Shown: positions 45,338 through 54,147 of the stretch, one piece after another
Position numbering within the stretch: the stretch's first letter is position 1
Layout: each line of letters opens with the position of its first letter
Source: an uncultured Prevotellaceae bacterium
Lineage (GTDB): Bacteria; Bacteroidota; Bacteroidia; Bacteroidales; Bacteroidaceae
DNA length: 64,000 nt
Direction of reading: 5' to 3'
NCBI GenBank assembly: GCA_946540735.1
Contig: CAMNIN010000006.1
Span: 35,498 to 99,497 of the forward strand
Program-made: the position numbers and the translations under genes
The notes under the pieces: model-generated
Database searches by the model: none
The model's input: only the letters and a program-made list of their open reading frames with translations
Told to the model about the DNA's origin: nothing

Positions 45338-48300
45338 ATGAATTTGAATTTCAGAAAAACAGTGCTGCTCATGGGCGCTTGCGTAGGTTTGGGAATATCC
45401 TCCCCGGCTTTTGCAACCTCATCGACCGTAACTGCCCCTGCAGTTCAGCAGACGAAGAAAGTCAGTGGTGTCGTGCGAGATGCTGATGGCCCCGTGATTG
45501 GAGCCACCATCATGGAGAAAGGCACCAGCAACGGAACGGTTACCGACCTTGACGGTAACTTCACTCTCGACGTGCAGCCCGGTGCTGTACTTGTGATCAC
45601 CTACATCGGTTACACCACCCAGGAAATCCCTGTAGGCAATCAATCTGTGTTCAACATCAACCTTGCAGAGGATGCCGACGTGCTCGAGGAGGTCGTGGTC
45701 GTGGGCTATGGTGTTCAGAAGAAGAAACTCGTCACCGGTGCTACCGTAGAGGTGAAAGGTGAGGATATCACCAAGCTCAACACCACCCAGGTGCTTGGCG
45801 CTCTTCAGAGCCAGAGTCCTGGTGTGACCATCCAGGCTGTGTCTGGTCAGCCGGGTGATGGTTTCAAAGTGGCCATCCGTGGTGCAGGTACAAATGGCAA
45901 CACCGCTCCTCTTTACGTGATTGATGGTGTGGCTGGTGGCGACATCAACAACCTGAATCCTGCAGACATCGAGCGTATCGACGTTTTGAAGGATGCAGCA
46001 TCCTGCGCCATCTATGGTTCGGCTGCTGCCAATGGCGTGATTATCGTGACAACCAAACAGGGTAGCGCTGGTAATATACAGATATCCTATGACGGCAACA
46101 TAGGATGGAGCAATATCTACCGCCTGCCTCAGATGCTTACAGCCAAGGAGTACATGAACGTGATGGACCTTGTCCGTATCAATTCTGGTGACACACCCCG
46201 TGAATGGTCTAAGTACATTGACGCTGGTTTGCTGGCCGACTACAGGAATGGCACGAATCCCGGTACAGACTGGATTGACGCTATCCGCAACAAGAATGCT
46301 GTCACCACAAACCATGCGTTGAATGTGGCTGGTGGTACCGAGTTCTCGAAATTCTCCACGGGTGTCGGTTACCAGTACCAAGACGGTATTCTGGGCAATC
46401 CCGTGAAATCAGATTTCCGCCGCTTCACCCTGCGTCTCAACTCAGAGCATGTGATTTATCGCAATTCGAAGGGTGTGGATGTTGTGAAAGTGGGTGAGAA
46501 CGTCTATGCTCAGCACCGCCAGAGTCAAGGTATCCAGATTGGCAACCAGTATGCCAACGTGCTTTCCAATATGCTCCGTGCCAACCCGTTGATCCCCATC
46601 TACAATGGCAACGGCGATTATTTCATGTATGATGACCTGAAAGCTTCTGGTACGAACGGATGGTTTGATTACAACCAGTTCTCCAGCAACCCCATAGCCA
46701 TCATGAAGTATGGCCAGGACGGCAACAACAAGAGCAAGAGTTTCAGCCTCAATGCTGTGGGTTATGTGGAAATCCAACCGATCAGAAACTTGATCTATCG
46801 TGGTCAGATCAACTACAACAACAGTAGTTGGAGCTGGCGCGCATATTATCCCACATTCCACGTTCATGACCAGGCAGGTGGTTTCCGCAATACTGACGGT
46901 ATCAACAATCAGCTTGGACATGGTTGGGGATGGAGCACCACCAACACCCTGAGTTATCGGTTCAGCCTGGCAGAGAAGCATAATTTCGACTTCCTCGCCG
47001 GTACCGAATACGGTCAGTCAAAGCCCGACTTCGGTTTCTCTCTCAGTGCAGGAGCTTCTAACACCATCTTCGGTGACTTGATGCATGCATATATGGATTA
47101 TGCCAAGACCAAGGAGTCGGCCTCTGCTTCTGGTGCTCCTTACGGTGACTCGCGCAACATGTCATATTTCGGTCGTTTAAACTATGACTTCAACGAGACC
47201 TACATGTTCACAGCCATTTTCCGTGCAGACGGTTCCTCTTCATTCGCTCCCGGACATCGCTGGGGTTACTTCCCCTCATTCTCCGCAGGTTGGGTGATCT
47301 CTAACGAGGCTTTCCTGAGAAATTCCTCTTGGTTGGACTTCCTGAAACTCCGTGCCGGTTGGGGACAGAATGGTAACAGGAACAATATCGATGGATTCGC
47401 TTATCAGGCTACCTTCCAGTATGGTGAGTTTGGTAACTATTCCTTCAATAGCGATAAAGACAGCTCCACAAAGGGTGCTTATCCTTCACGCCTTGCCAAT
47501 CCTGACCTGACCTGGGAAACTTCGGAGCAGGTCAATATTGGTCTTGATGCCCGCTTCATCCGTGGCAAACTGGGCCTCACTTTCGACTTGTATCAGAAGA
47601 CCACAAAAGACCTGCTGGTCAGCGTGCCTGTACCTCCAACATCTGGTTTCTCCTATCAGTTGCAGAATGCAGGTACGGTCCGCAACCGTGGTGTAGAGTT
47701 CGCACTCAACTGGCGTGACCAAATCGGCAGCGACTTCACCTACGGCATCAATTTCAACGCAGCTTACAACCAGAACGAAGTAACCAAGGTGAACAGTGAC
47801 CGCAAATACAATGAAGGCGGTAGCGACAACCTCTCACAGGGAACAGGCTATATCGCCCGTTTCGAAGAGGGTTATCCCATCGGTTATTTCTATGGATATA
47901 AGACACTTGGTGTGATCCAGAATGAGTCTGATCTTCAGAACTACGTTAATCAGAACTGTGGTGGTAATGCAGCCAACTCACTTCAGGGAACTGCCCTTCA
48001 GGTGGGTGACCTGATGTTTGCCGACACCAACGGTGACGGTGTGGTGAATGATGAAGACAAGACCGACCTCGGCAACCCGCATCCCGACTTGACATTGGGC
48101 ATGGGCCTGAATTTCGCTTATAAGGGATTTGACTTCAGCGCAACTGGTTTTGCCGCACTCGGACAGCAGGTGGCACGTTCCTACCGTAAGTTTGCTGACG
48201 GTGAGATGGAGAACTATACCACTGAGGTGTATGATTACTGGGTAGGTCCCGGCACCAGCAACAAGTACCCCCGTCTGGCCAAGATGAGTGAGGGTGTCAA

Positions 48301-49084
48301 CTGGATGGCTATTTCTGATATCTACATCGAGGATGCCAGCTATTTCCGTCTGCAGAATGTGACCATAGGCTATGATTTCGCATCCCTCTTCAAGCATTCT
48401 CCGTTTGAGCAGATCCGTCTGTATTTCGCTGCCCAGAACCTCCTGACCATCACCAAATACAAGGGTATGGATCCTGAGAACGGAAAGTCAATCTCCAACG
48501 AGGCTTGGGTAACTGGCGTGGATGTCGGTAACTATCCGCAGCCCCGTACTTATATGGTGGGTGTGAACCTCAAGTTCAAGAATAAGCATGAGAAGGCAGC
48601 CGCCCCTGCAGTCCAGACCAAGATTGAGTATGTGACAGACAACAGCGAGATTGACCGTCTGAACGGTGTTGTCAACCAGCTCCGTGCTGAGAATGACAAG
48701 CTGAAGAACCAGAAGCCGACCAACACCACGACCGTCATCACTGACGAGAAGGTGGTCACCTATCCTTATTTCGTCAACTTTGAGATCAACAAGACCGACA
48801 TCGTCAACCGCGAGCGTGTCAATCTGAGCACCATCGCCCAGATGATCAAGCAGAACCCTGGTAAGAAATACAGTGTCATGGGTTATGCAGACAAGGCTAC
48901 AGGAACTGCTGACCGCAACCAGTGGTTGGCTGAGAACCGCGCCAAGAATGTCTATGATTTGCTGATCAAGGAATACGGCGTGCCTGCAAGCAGTCTTGTG
49001 CTCGACTCGAAGGGCGGCGTTGGAAACCTCTATTTCAATGATCCTCAGATGAGTCGCTCAGTGATTATCTCCGAGATTAAGTAA
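45338..49084 (+). CDS. SusC/RagA TonB-dependent transporter fused to a C-terminal OmpA domain
   Basis: 1248 aa, one uninterrupted frame. Signal peptide (ISSPAFA), a carboxypeptidase-like N-terminal domain (GVVRDADGPVIGATI to YIGYTTQEIPV), the TonB-box/plug region (LEEVVVVGYGVQKKKLVTGA, PLYVIDGVAGGDINNLNPADIERIDVLKDA), and a full 22-strand-type barrel ending with YMVGVNLKF at about residue 1079, where SusC proteins normally stop. Here about 170 residues follow: a short coiled coil (about 1098-1125, EIDRLNGVVNQLRAENDKL) and an OmpA peptidoglycan-binding domain (about 1138-1248) with YFVNFEINKTDI, GYADKATGTADRNQWLAENRAKNV and an SRSVIISE end. The SusD partner follows after 35 nt. Substrate unknown. 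Confidence 0.9.
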   Translation: MNLNFRKTVLLMGACVGLGISSPAFATSSTVTAPAVQQTKKVSGVVRDADGPVIGATIMEKGTSNGTVTDLDGNFTLDVQPGAVLVITYIGYTTQEIPVGNQSVFNINLAEDADVLEEVVVVGYGVQKKKLVTGATVEVKGEDITKLNTTQVLGALQSQSPGVTIQAVSGQPGDGFKVAIRGAGTNGNTAPLYVIDGVAGGDINNLNPADIERIDVLKDAASCAIYGSAAANGVIIVTTKQGSAGNIQISYDGNIGWSNIYRLPQMLTAKEYMNVMDLVRINSGDTPREWSKYIDAGLLADYRNGTNPGTDWIDAIRNKNAVTTNHALNVAGGTEFSKFSTGVGYQYQDGILGNPVKSDFRRFTLRLNSEHVIYRNSKGVDVVKVGENVYAQHRQSQGIQIGNQYANVLSNMLRANPLIPIYNGNGDYFMYDDLKASGTNGWFDYNQFSSNPIAIMKYGQDGNNKSKSFSLNAVGYVEIQPIRNLIYRGQINYNNSSWSWRAYYPTFHVHDQAGGFRNTDGINNQLGHGWGWSTTNTLSYRFSLAEKHNFDFLAGTEYGQSKPDFGFSLSAGASNTIFGDLMHAYMDYAKTKESASASGAPYGDSRNMSYFGRLNYDFNETYMFTAIFRADGSSSFAPGHRWGYFPSFSAGWVISNEAFLRNSSWLDFLKLRAGWGQNGNRNNIDGFAYQATFQYGEFGNYSFNSDKDSSTKGAYPSRLANPDLTWETSEQVNIGLDARFIRGKLGLTFDLYQKTTKDLLVSVPVPPTSGFSYQLQNAGTVRNRGVEFALNWRDQIGSDFTYGINFNAAYNQNEVTKVNSDRKYNEGGSDNLSQGTGYIARFEEGYPIGYFYGYKTLGVIQNESDLQNYVNQNCGGNAANSLQGTALQVGDLMFADTNGDGVVNDEDKTDLGNPHPDLTLGMGLNFAYKGFDFSATGFAALGQQVARSYRKFADGEMENYTTEVYDYWVGPGTSNKYPRLAKMSEGVNWMAISDIYIEDASYFRLQNVTIGYDFASLFKHSPFEQIRLYFAAQNLLTITKYKGMDPENGKSISNEAWVTGVDVGNYPQPRTYMVGVNLKFKNKHEKAAAPAVQTKIEYVTDNSEIDRLNGVVNQLRAENDKLKNQKPTNTTTVITDEKVVTYPYFVNFEINKTDIVNRERVNLSTIAQMIKQNPGKKYSVMGYADKATGTADRNQWLAENRAKNVYDLLIKEYGVPASSLVLDSKGGVGNLYFNDPQMSRSVIISEIK

Positions 49085-49119
49085 AGCGTTTTAAACCTAT
49101 ATAATATTGACAATAAGAT

Positions 49120-50901
49120 ATGAAAAAGATATTTTTATTAGCCGCTGCCGTTGCCACATTGGGCTTGACGTCATGTGACATTGACAATGTGGTGAATATT
49201 GGCGGTCTGTCCACTGAGAACTTCCCCGTGACTGAGGAAGATGGTGTGGCTGTACTTGCTGGTGTCTATGAAAATCTGAACGCTACACATGCCAATCCTC
49301 AGTGCTCTTATCTCTATATGGCTTGTCTGGCCAGTGACGACCAGCTTGGTGGCGGTGGCACAAACGATAAGCTGATGCAGGCTCTTGACCTGATGTGTAA
49401 TTTTGGCAGTGACATGACCAATGTCTTCTGGTCGCAGCGTTATGAGGGTATCAACCGCGCCAACACGCTGATTCAGGCATTGCCCAACACGGCCATGTCG
49501 GATAACCTGAAAAACCAGTACCTCGGAGAGGCTCTTTTCCTTCGCGCTTACTTCTATTATGAGTTGGCTTCTATGTATGGAAACGTACCCTTGCTGACTG
49601 TTCCCACTGGTGAGCTGATCACTCAGGGCGATGTCAATATGCTTTGGGGACAGATGCTCCAAGACCTCCGCGACGCAGTGAAGATGATGCCTAACGTCCG
49701 CAAGACGGATGGACATGTGGACAAATACACAGCTGAGGCTCTGCTCGGACGTATCTGGTTGTTCTATACCGGCTTCTATGGAAACGGTACGACTACTGCC
49801 GATTTGGTCAGCACGGACTACAATCCGATGACCACGGTCAGCCTTCCTGACGGATCGACGATGACCAAGGAAGAGGTTATTGGCTATATTGATGACTGTG
49901 TGAATAATTCCGGTTACTCTTTGGTACCTGACTTCCGCAATTTGTGGGCTTACACCAACCGTCTGACGGTAGAGGACAACCCATATACGAAAGGTAAAGG
50001 CTTGAAATGGGTGGAGGATGATGTCAATAACGGTGAAAATACCAATCCTGAGTCCATGTTTGCCATCAAGTTCAACAAATGGGCATCCTGGTCAACGACC
50101 ATCGGTTATGGAAACGGCATTGCACTGCATTTCGGTGTGCGAGACGCTACTTATGAGAACCACTTCCCGTTTGGACAGGGCTGGGGTGCAGGACCTGTGG
50201 CCCCCAACCTCGTCAACGACTGGAAGGCTGCCGAGCCCGATGACATCCGACGTGACGCTACGATTCAGGACTGGACAGACAAGACCTCTTATGAAGGCAA
50301 CTACAAATACGGTGGCGGTGACGACTTCGTGCAGGAAACTGATTTCTACGGGAAGAAATGGTCTCCCATTCTTGCCAAGAAAGAAGACGGCAGCGGCATG
50401 TGGTGCACATTCGAGTGTGCCATGTATCCCGGTGTGTGGGATCAAAGTGGTGCTGCTGGAGCAGAGAACTTCCAGTTGAACAATATCCACGACCTCGTTC
50501 TCATCCGCTTTGCTGAGGTGCTGCTGATGCAGAGTGAGCTGAAGGGTGATGTGCAGGGTATCAACAAGGTGCGTGCTCGTGCCGGACTTCCTGGTATTTC
50601 ATCCTACTCCCTTACTGCCCTGCAGAATGAAAGACGCTGGGAGTTGGCTTGTGAGGGCATCCGCTGGAATGACATCCGCCGTTGGCACATCGCCTCTGTG
50701 GTGCTGGCCAAGCAGGAGAACCAGCCTGTCTATTATTGCGGCCGTCCTGAGACCAATGAAGCTCACAACGGTGGCTATTCGGCAAGGTACAAGGCCACAG
50801 CTGGTTTCCAGAAGATGCCTGAGAGCCAGGTTTCGCTTGGAAGCGTGAAACAGAACGACGGCTGGGGTACTGCTGATGGTGAATACACAGGTTGGCATTA
50901 A
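49120..50901 (+). CDS. SusD/RagB-like substrate-binding lipoprotein
   Basis: Surface lipoprotein that forms the lid over the SusC channel. 593 aa; signal peptide with lipobox LGLTSC, then the SusD helical scaffold: YEGINRANTLIQALPN, LGEALFLRAYFYYELASMYGNVPLL (TPR-like core) and the C-terminal LVLIRFAEVLLMQSELKGD and NERRWELACEGIRWNDIRRW. The last two are strong RagB/SusD signatures. Start ATG 49120 begins MKKIFLLAAAVATLG. Middle of a three-gene operon. Confidence 0.95.
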   Translation: MKKIFLLAAAVATLGLTSCDIDNVVNIGGLSTENFPVTEEDGVAVLAGVYENLNATHANPQCSYLYMACLASDDQLGGGGTNDKLMQALDLMCNFGSDMTNVFWSQRYEGINRANTLIQALPNTAMSDNLKNQYLGEALFLRAYFYYELASMYGNVPLLTVPTGELITQGDVNMLWGQMLQDLRDAVKMMPNVRKTDGHVDKYTAEALLGRIWLFYTGFYGNGTTTADLVSTDYNPMTTVSLPDGSTMTKEEVIGYIDDCVNNSGYSLVPDFRNLWAYTNRLTVEDNPYTKGKGLKWVEDDVNNGENTNPESMFAIKFNKWASWSTTIGYGNGIALHFGVRDATYENHFPFGQGWGAGPVAPNLVNDWKAAEPDDIRRDATIQDWTDKTSYEGNYKYGGGDDFVQETDFYGKKWSPILAKKEDGSGMWCTFECAMYPGVWDQSGAAGAENFQLNNIHDLVLIRFAEVLLMQSELKGDVQGINKVRARAGLPGISSYSLTALQNERRWELACEGIRWNDIRRWHIASVVLAKQENQPVYYCGRPETNEAHNGGYSARYKATAGFQKMPESQVSLGSVKQNDGWGTADGEYTGWH

Positions 50902-50936
50902 TCACATGTAGAATCAATTATAACCGGAATTAGAAT

Positions 50937-52388
50937 ATGAAAAAAATAATATTAGGAATCTGCGCCCTGGGCTTGTTGGTGTCCTGTGATCCCTCTAAGG
51001 ATTCTGTGGACGTTCCAGATCCTATTGCCGAGTCAAGGTTGAATTCAGAATTCACCTATAAGCAGTGCGCTATGAATGCGGATGGCTCTTATGTGGAGTC
51101 AGCCACTGGCAACTTCTTCTTCTTCACCAGTCCACGTGTGGTGACGATCTATCGTGAGAATTCCTCGGGTGGCGAGATCATCCTTTCAAAGGGTTCTTCC
51201 TCTGGTATGTTTATCCTGAAACCCACTCGTGGCTCAGATCCCAACCAGACTTTCTATGTACGTTCACGTGAGTTCAATGGCTCCGACGTGGTCATCTCTA
51301 AGCAGGTCACCGTGGAAGTGCCTGGTGAACTGACACTTGAGATGAAAATCGCTTGCAGCGACAGCGGTTCGAAAATTTGGAAATGGGACGGATCAGTACG
51401 TTCTGATGGCGCCGTATGGGGCAACCTCGGCTATACTCCAGGTGAGGATTGGACCAGCGGCATCTGGTGGGGATGCTCTCCTGAAGACCTGACCGGGCAG
51501 TTGAATCACTCGGATACCCATGTGGCAACGGGTGAGGAGAGTTCCAATGCTTATATGCTCTTCTCCGAGGAAGGTACCATCACTACCTACGACGGTGCTG
51601 GCAACCAGATCCGCAAAGGTGCTTTTGAGATCAAGGACTACAACAACGGTGAGCGTATCGCTGTCAATGACGTGCCTTGGAAGGTGGGTACTCTGCACAC
51701 CGATCCAGGAACCATCCTCTTCCCGTTCAAAATCAATGGTGGTGGAACGAAACCTACCGACTTTGACATCGTGAAACTGACCGCCGATAAGATGCAGCTC
51801 ACTTATGCTGATGCCGGAACAGGCAGTTGGAGCGAGGCTACTTGGTGGACATTCTGCAGCAACTCCGATGGTGAGGGCATGCTCAACAACTATGGCGAGA
51901 ATGCTTGGACTTGGGATACGGAGTTCCGTGCTGACGGAGCCGTATGGGGTAACCTCGGTTACACTCCTGGTGAAGATTGGACCAGCGGCATTTGGTGGGG
52001 CTGTCCTCCGGGCGACCTGACCGGCCAGTTGAATCACTCTGATACCAAGGTGGCTACAGGTGAGGAGGATGCCGGAGCCTATATGATCTTCAATAACGAG
52101 GGTCAGATAAACACCTACAAGGCTGATGGCACGAAGATCCGTGGCGGTGCTTATACCATCAATTATTCGACTGACCGTCAGGTCGTGAATGATGTACCTT
52201 GGAACCTTGGTACGTTGACCACCGACCCTGGTGTGATCCTCTTCCCGTTCAAGATCAATGGTGGTGGAACGAAACCCACTACATTTGAAATTGTCAAGTT
52301 GACGAGTAGCCAGTTGCAGCTTGTCTATGCTGATCCGGGTACTGGCAGCTGGAGTGAGGCCACTTGGTGGGCATTTAAGAAAAAGTAA
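50937..52388 (+). CDS. SusE/F-position surface lipoprotein with duplicated Trp-rich domain
   Basis: 483 aa lipoprotein (lipobox LLVSC at residue 17). An N-terminal beta domain (about 25-135) is followed by two tandem copies of one domain, about 142-317 and 318-483, with a period near 176 residues. Both copies contain DGAVWGNLGYTPGEDWTSG, IWWGC, DLTGQLNHSDT, VNDVPW, LFPFKINGGGTKP and GSWSEATWW. The many exposed Trp and Gly suggest glycan binding. It occupies the SusE/SusF position after SusC and SusD, so a surface glycan-binding protein is likely. A terminator follows 18 nt after the stop. I do not recognise the domain by name. Confidence 0.75.
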   Translation: MKKIILGICALGLLVSCDPSKDSVDVPDPIAESRLNSEFTYKQCAMNADGSYVESATGNFFFFTSPRVVTIYRENSSGGEIILSKGSSSGMFILKPTRGSDPNQTFYVRSREFNGSDVVISKQVTVEVPGELTLEMKIACSDSGSKIWKWDGSVRSDGAVWGNLGYTPGEDWTSGIWWGCSPEDLTGQLNHSDTHVATGEESSNAYMLFSEEGTITTYDGAGNQIRKGAFEIKDYNNGERIAVNDVPWKVGTLHTDPGTILFPFKINGGGTKPTDFDIVKLTADKMQLTYADAGTGSWSEATWWTFCSNSDGEGMLNNYGENAWTWDTEFRADGAVWGNLGYTPGEDWTSGIWWGCPPGDLTGQLNHSDTKVATGEEDAGAYMIFNNEGQINTYKADGTKIRGGAYTINYSTDRQVVNDVPWNLGTLTTDPGVILFPFKINGGGTKPTTFEIVKLTSSQLQLVYADPGTGSWSEATWWAFKKK

Positions 52389-52406
52389 GTTTCTTCTTTG
52401 ATAGAA

Positions 52407-52440
52407 AATCCGCCCCATCGTCCGGATGGGGCGGATTTTT
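52407..52440 (+). terminator. Rho-independent terminator of the SusCD operon
   Basis: AATCCGCCCCATC (52407-52419), loop GTCCG, GATGGGGCGGATT (52425-52437), then a T-run. Perfect 13-bp stem. An in-frame ATG at 52426 of the next gene lies inside this stem and therefore cannot be its start. Confidence 0.9.
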
Positions 52441-52453
52441 GTTGACAATTCAT

Positions 52454-52484
52454 TTTGTATTTCTCATAGCTTTCATTATCTTTG
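52454..52484 (+). promoter_or_regulatory. Promoter of the DUF6057/CxxCH operon
   Basis: TTTG (52454-52457), 19 nt, TATCTTTG (52477-52484). Full consensus. A GTG codon begins 7 nt downstream of the -7 box, so the message for the first gene is probably leaderless. Confidence 0.75.
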
Positions 52485-52491
52485 CAAGTCA

Positions 52492-54147
52492 GTGAAAAAC
52501 GATGTCGGGAAATATGGGCCTTTGTGCGTGAGCGTGCTCTTGGGAGTATTGGCTTTCCTGTTTTGGTGGCTTTGTTGTCCCCAGGCCCTGTCGTATCATG
52601 AGCAGTATCAGCTGTTTCAAATGACAGGTGGCTATTTCCTTGATGCCATCCGAATGCCCGGCGGCTTGGCTGACTACGTCAGCGAGTTCTTGGTCCAGTT
52701 TTATTATGTGGGTTGGATGGGCGCCTTGGTCCTTGCTCTACTTTATGTCGCTTTGCAAAGACTCACATGGCGGCTTATGCGCCGGAGTCGGAAGGAGATG
52801 CCGTCAATCTGTGTACTGCTGAGCCTGTTGCCCCCGATACTGTTGCTTGCACTGATGGGTGATGAGAGCGTGCTGCTCTCCTATACGGTGGCTCTGCTGT
52901 TGTCGTTGCTGATGGCTGTCATTGCCGATGGCTGTTGGAGAGATCATTGGATGTCCTGGCCAGATGTGCTGGTGGTTCCTCTCTGTTATTGGCTCATAGG
53001 TCCGGTGGCCTGGACGTATGTGGCGCTGAGAATGGTACAGAGTGGCAGGAGAAGCCTGTGGTTGCCATTGCCGATGTTGTTGGTACAATATGCCGCTTCA
53101 CGATGTCTTGTGCAGTCTCCGCTGAAGATGATCTGGCTCGGACTTAACTATGAGCGCACGCCGATGCAATACCATGTGCTGATGCTGCTGATTCCCATCG
53201 TGGTTGTGGCGTTGGTGGCCCTGGCTGGTTGCTTTGGCCGCATGGTCAGACTAAGCCGGAAGCTGCAGAACAGTGTGGCGGTCTTGATCCTGCTGGTGAT
53301 ATGCGGCGCATGTTGGTGGGCTGTCAATAGCTATGACAGGGAGAAATATGAACTGATCCGTCAGGATTATCTGGTGCGACATGAGCGTTGGAGTGAACTG
53401 ATCAAGCGGGCTGACAATTATCAGGTGAAAGACGCTTTTTCCAGTAATTGTGTCAATCTGGCCCTTGCCAAGGAGCGCCGACTTGCCGATGGCATGTTTG
53501 ATTATTATCAGAGTGGAGAAGATGCGCTCATCATGCCGATGGTACGCAATCTGACATCCAATATCCCAACGGCTGAGGCCTTTTGGCATCTCGGAATGGT
53601 CAACTCAGCATTCCGATATATGTTTGACTTGCAGGAGTCGATACTCAATGCCCGCAAAAGCGGACGCTTCACCAAGCGGATTGTGGAATGCCTGATTGTC
53701 AACGGACAATATCAGACGGCTGCCAAGCATCTCGCTTTGCTGAAAAACACCATTTTCTACAGGAAATGGGCATTGGAGACGGAGAAATTGCTCTATCATG
53801 ACAATCAAGTGGATGCACATCCCTTGTATGGACGACTCCGGCAGTTCCGTTTCAAGAATGATTTCCTGTATAACTATGCCGAGATAGACAAGATGCTCGG
53901 GCAGTTGTTTGTCAACAACCCCCAGAATGTCATGGCGCTGGATTACTTCATGGGCGAGATGTTGCTGAAGGGCAACGTGCAGGGTTTCCTGCAATATATG
54001 TCCTGGGTGCAACAGCATGGAGGCTACCAGTTCATGCCCAATGGCTATCAGGATGCTGTGAGGTATATCCAATCACATGGACTTGAGAAGAATTCCGCAT
54101 ACGGAAGATATGTAAGGAGAATGATGAATGCGGATGAGGAAGGATAG
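52492..54147 (+). CDS. DUF6057-like polytopic membrane protein, module 1
   Basis: 551 aa from GTG 52492; upstream in-frame starts lie in the terminator or before the promoter, and GTG 52528 is a later alternative. Residues 1 to about 290 hold 8-10 hydrophobic helices. Between the first two stands EQYQLFQMTGGYFLDAIRMP followed by GGLADYVSEFLVQFYY, a block shared with the two paralogues (56256 and 61049 genes). The rest is a soluble helical-repeat domain with SGRFTKRIVECLIVNGQYQ and FYRKWA, also shared. The CxxCH lipoprotein gene overlaps its end. The N-terminal Glu-Gln block is reminiscent of polytopic glycosyltransferases, but I cannot show it; function unknown. Confidence 0.7.
   Translation: MKNDVGKYGPLCVSVLLGVLAFLFWWLCCPQALSYHEQYQLFQMTGGYFLDAIRMPGGLADYVSEFLVQFYYVGWMGALVLALLYVALQRLTWRLMRRSRKEMPSICVLLSLLPPILLLALMGDESVLLSYTVALLLSLLMAVIADGCWRDHWMSWPDVLVVPLCYWLIGPVAWTYVALRMVQSGRRSLWLPLPMLLVQYAASRCLVQSPLKMIWLGLNYERTPMQYHVLMLLIPIVVVALVALAGCFGRMVRLSRKLQNSVAVLILLVICGACWWAVNSYDREKYELIRQDYLVRHERWSELIKRADNYQVKDAFSSNCVNLALAKERRLADGMFDYYQSGEDALIMPMVRNLTSNIPTAEAFWHLGMVNSAFRYMFDLQESILNARKSGRFTKRIVECLIVNGQYQTAAKHLALLKNTIFYRKWALETEKLLYHDNQVDAHPLYGRLRQFRFKNDFLYNYAEIDKMLGQLFVNNPQNVMALDYFMGEMLLKGNVQGFLQYMSWVQQHGGYQFMPNGYQDAVRYIQSHGLEKNSAYGRYVRRMMNADEEG

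Noticed and set aside
45338..49084. SusC-OmpA junction as an assembly or frameshift artefact
   Set aside because: No stop, no repeat and no change in base use is seen at the junction, and the coiled-coil linker is a plausible spacer. I keep it as real but list the test in the findings.
52426..52491. ATG at 52426 as the start of the first DUF6057 gene
   Set aside because: It lies inside the stem of the SusCD terminator and upstream of a consensus promoter, so it would not be on the main transcript.
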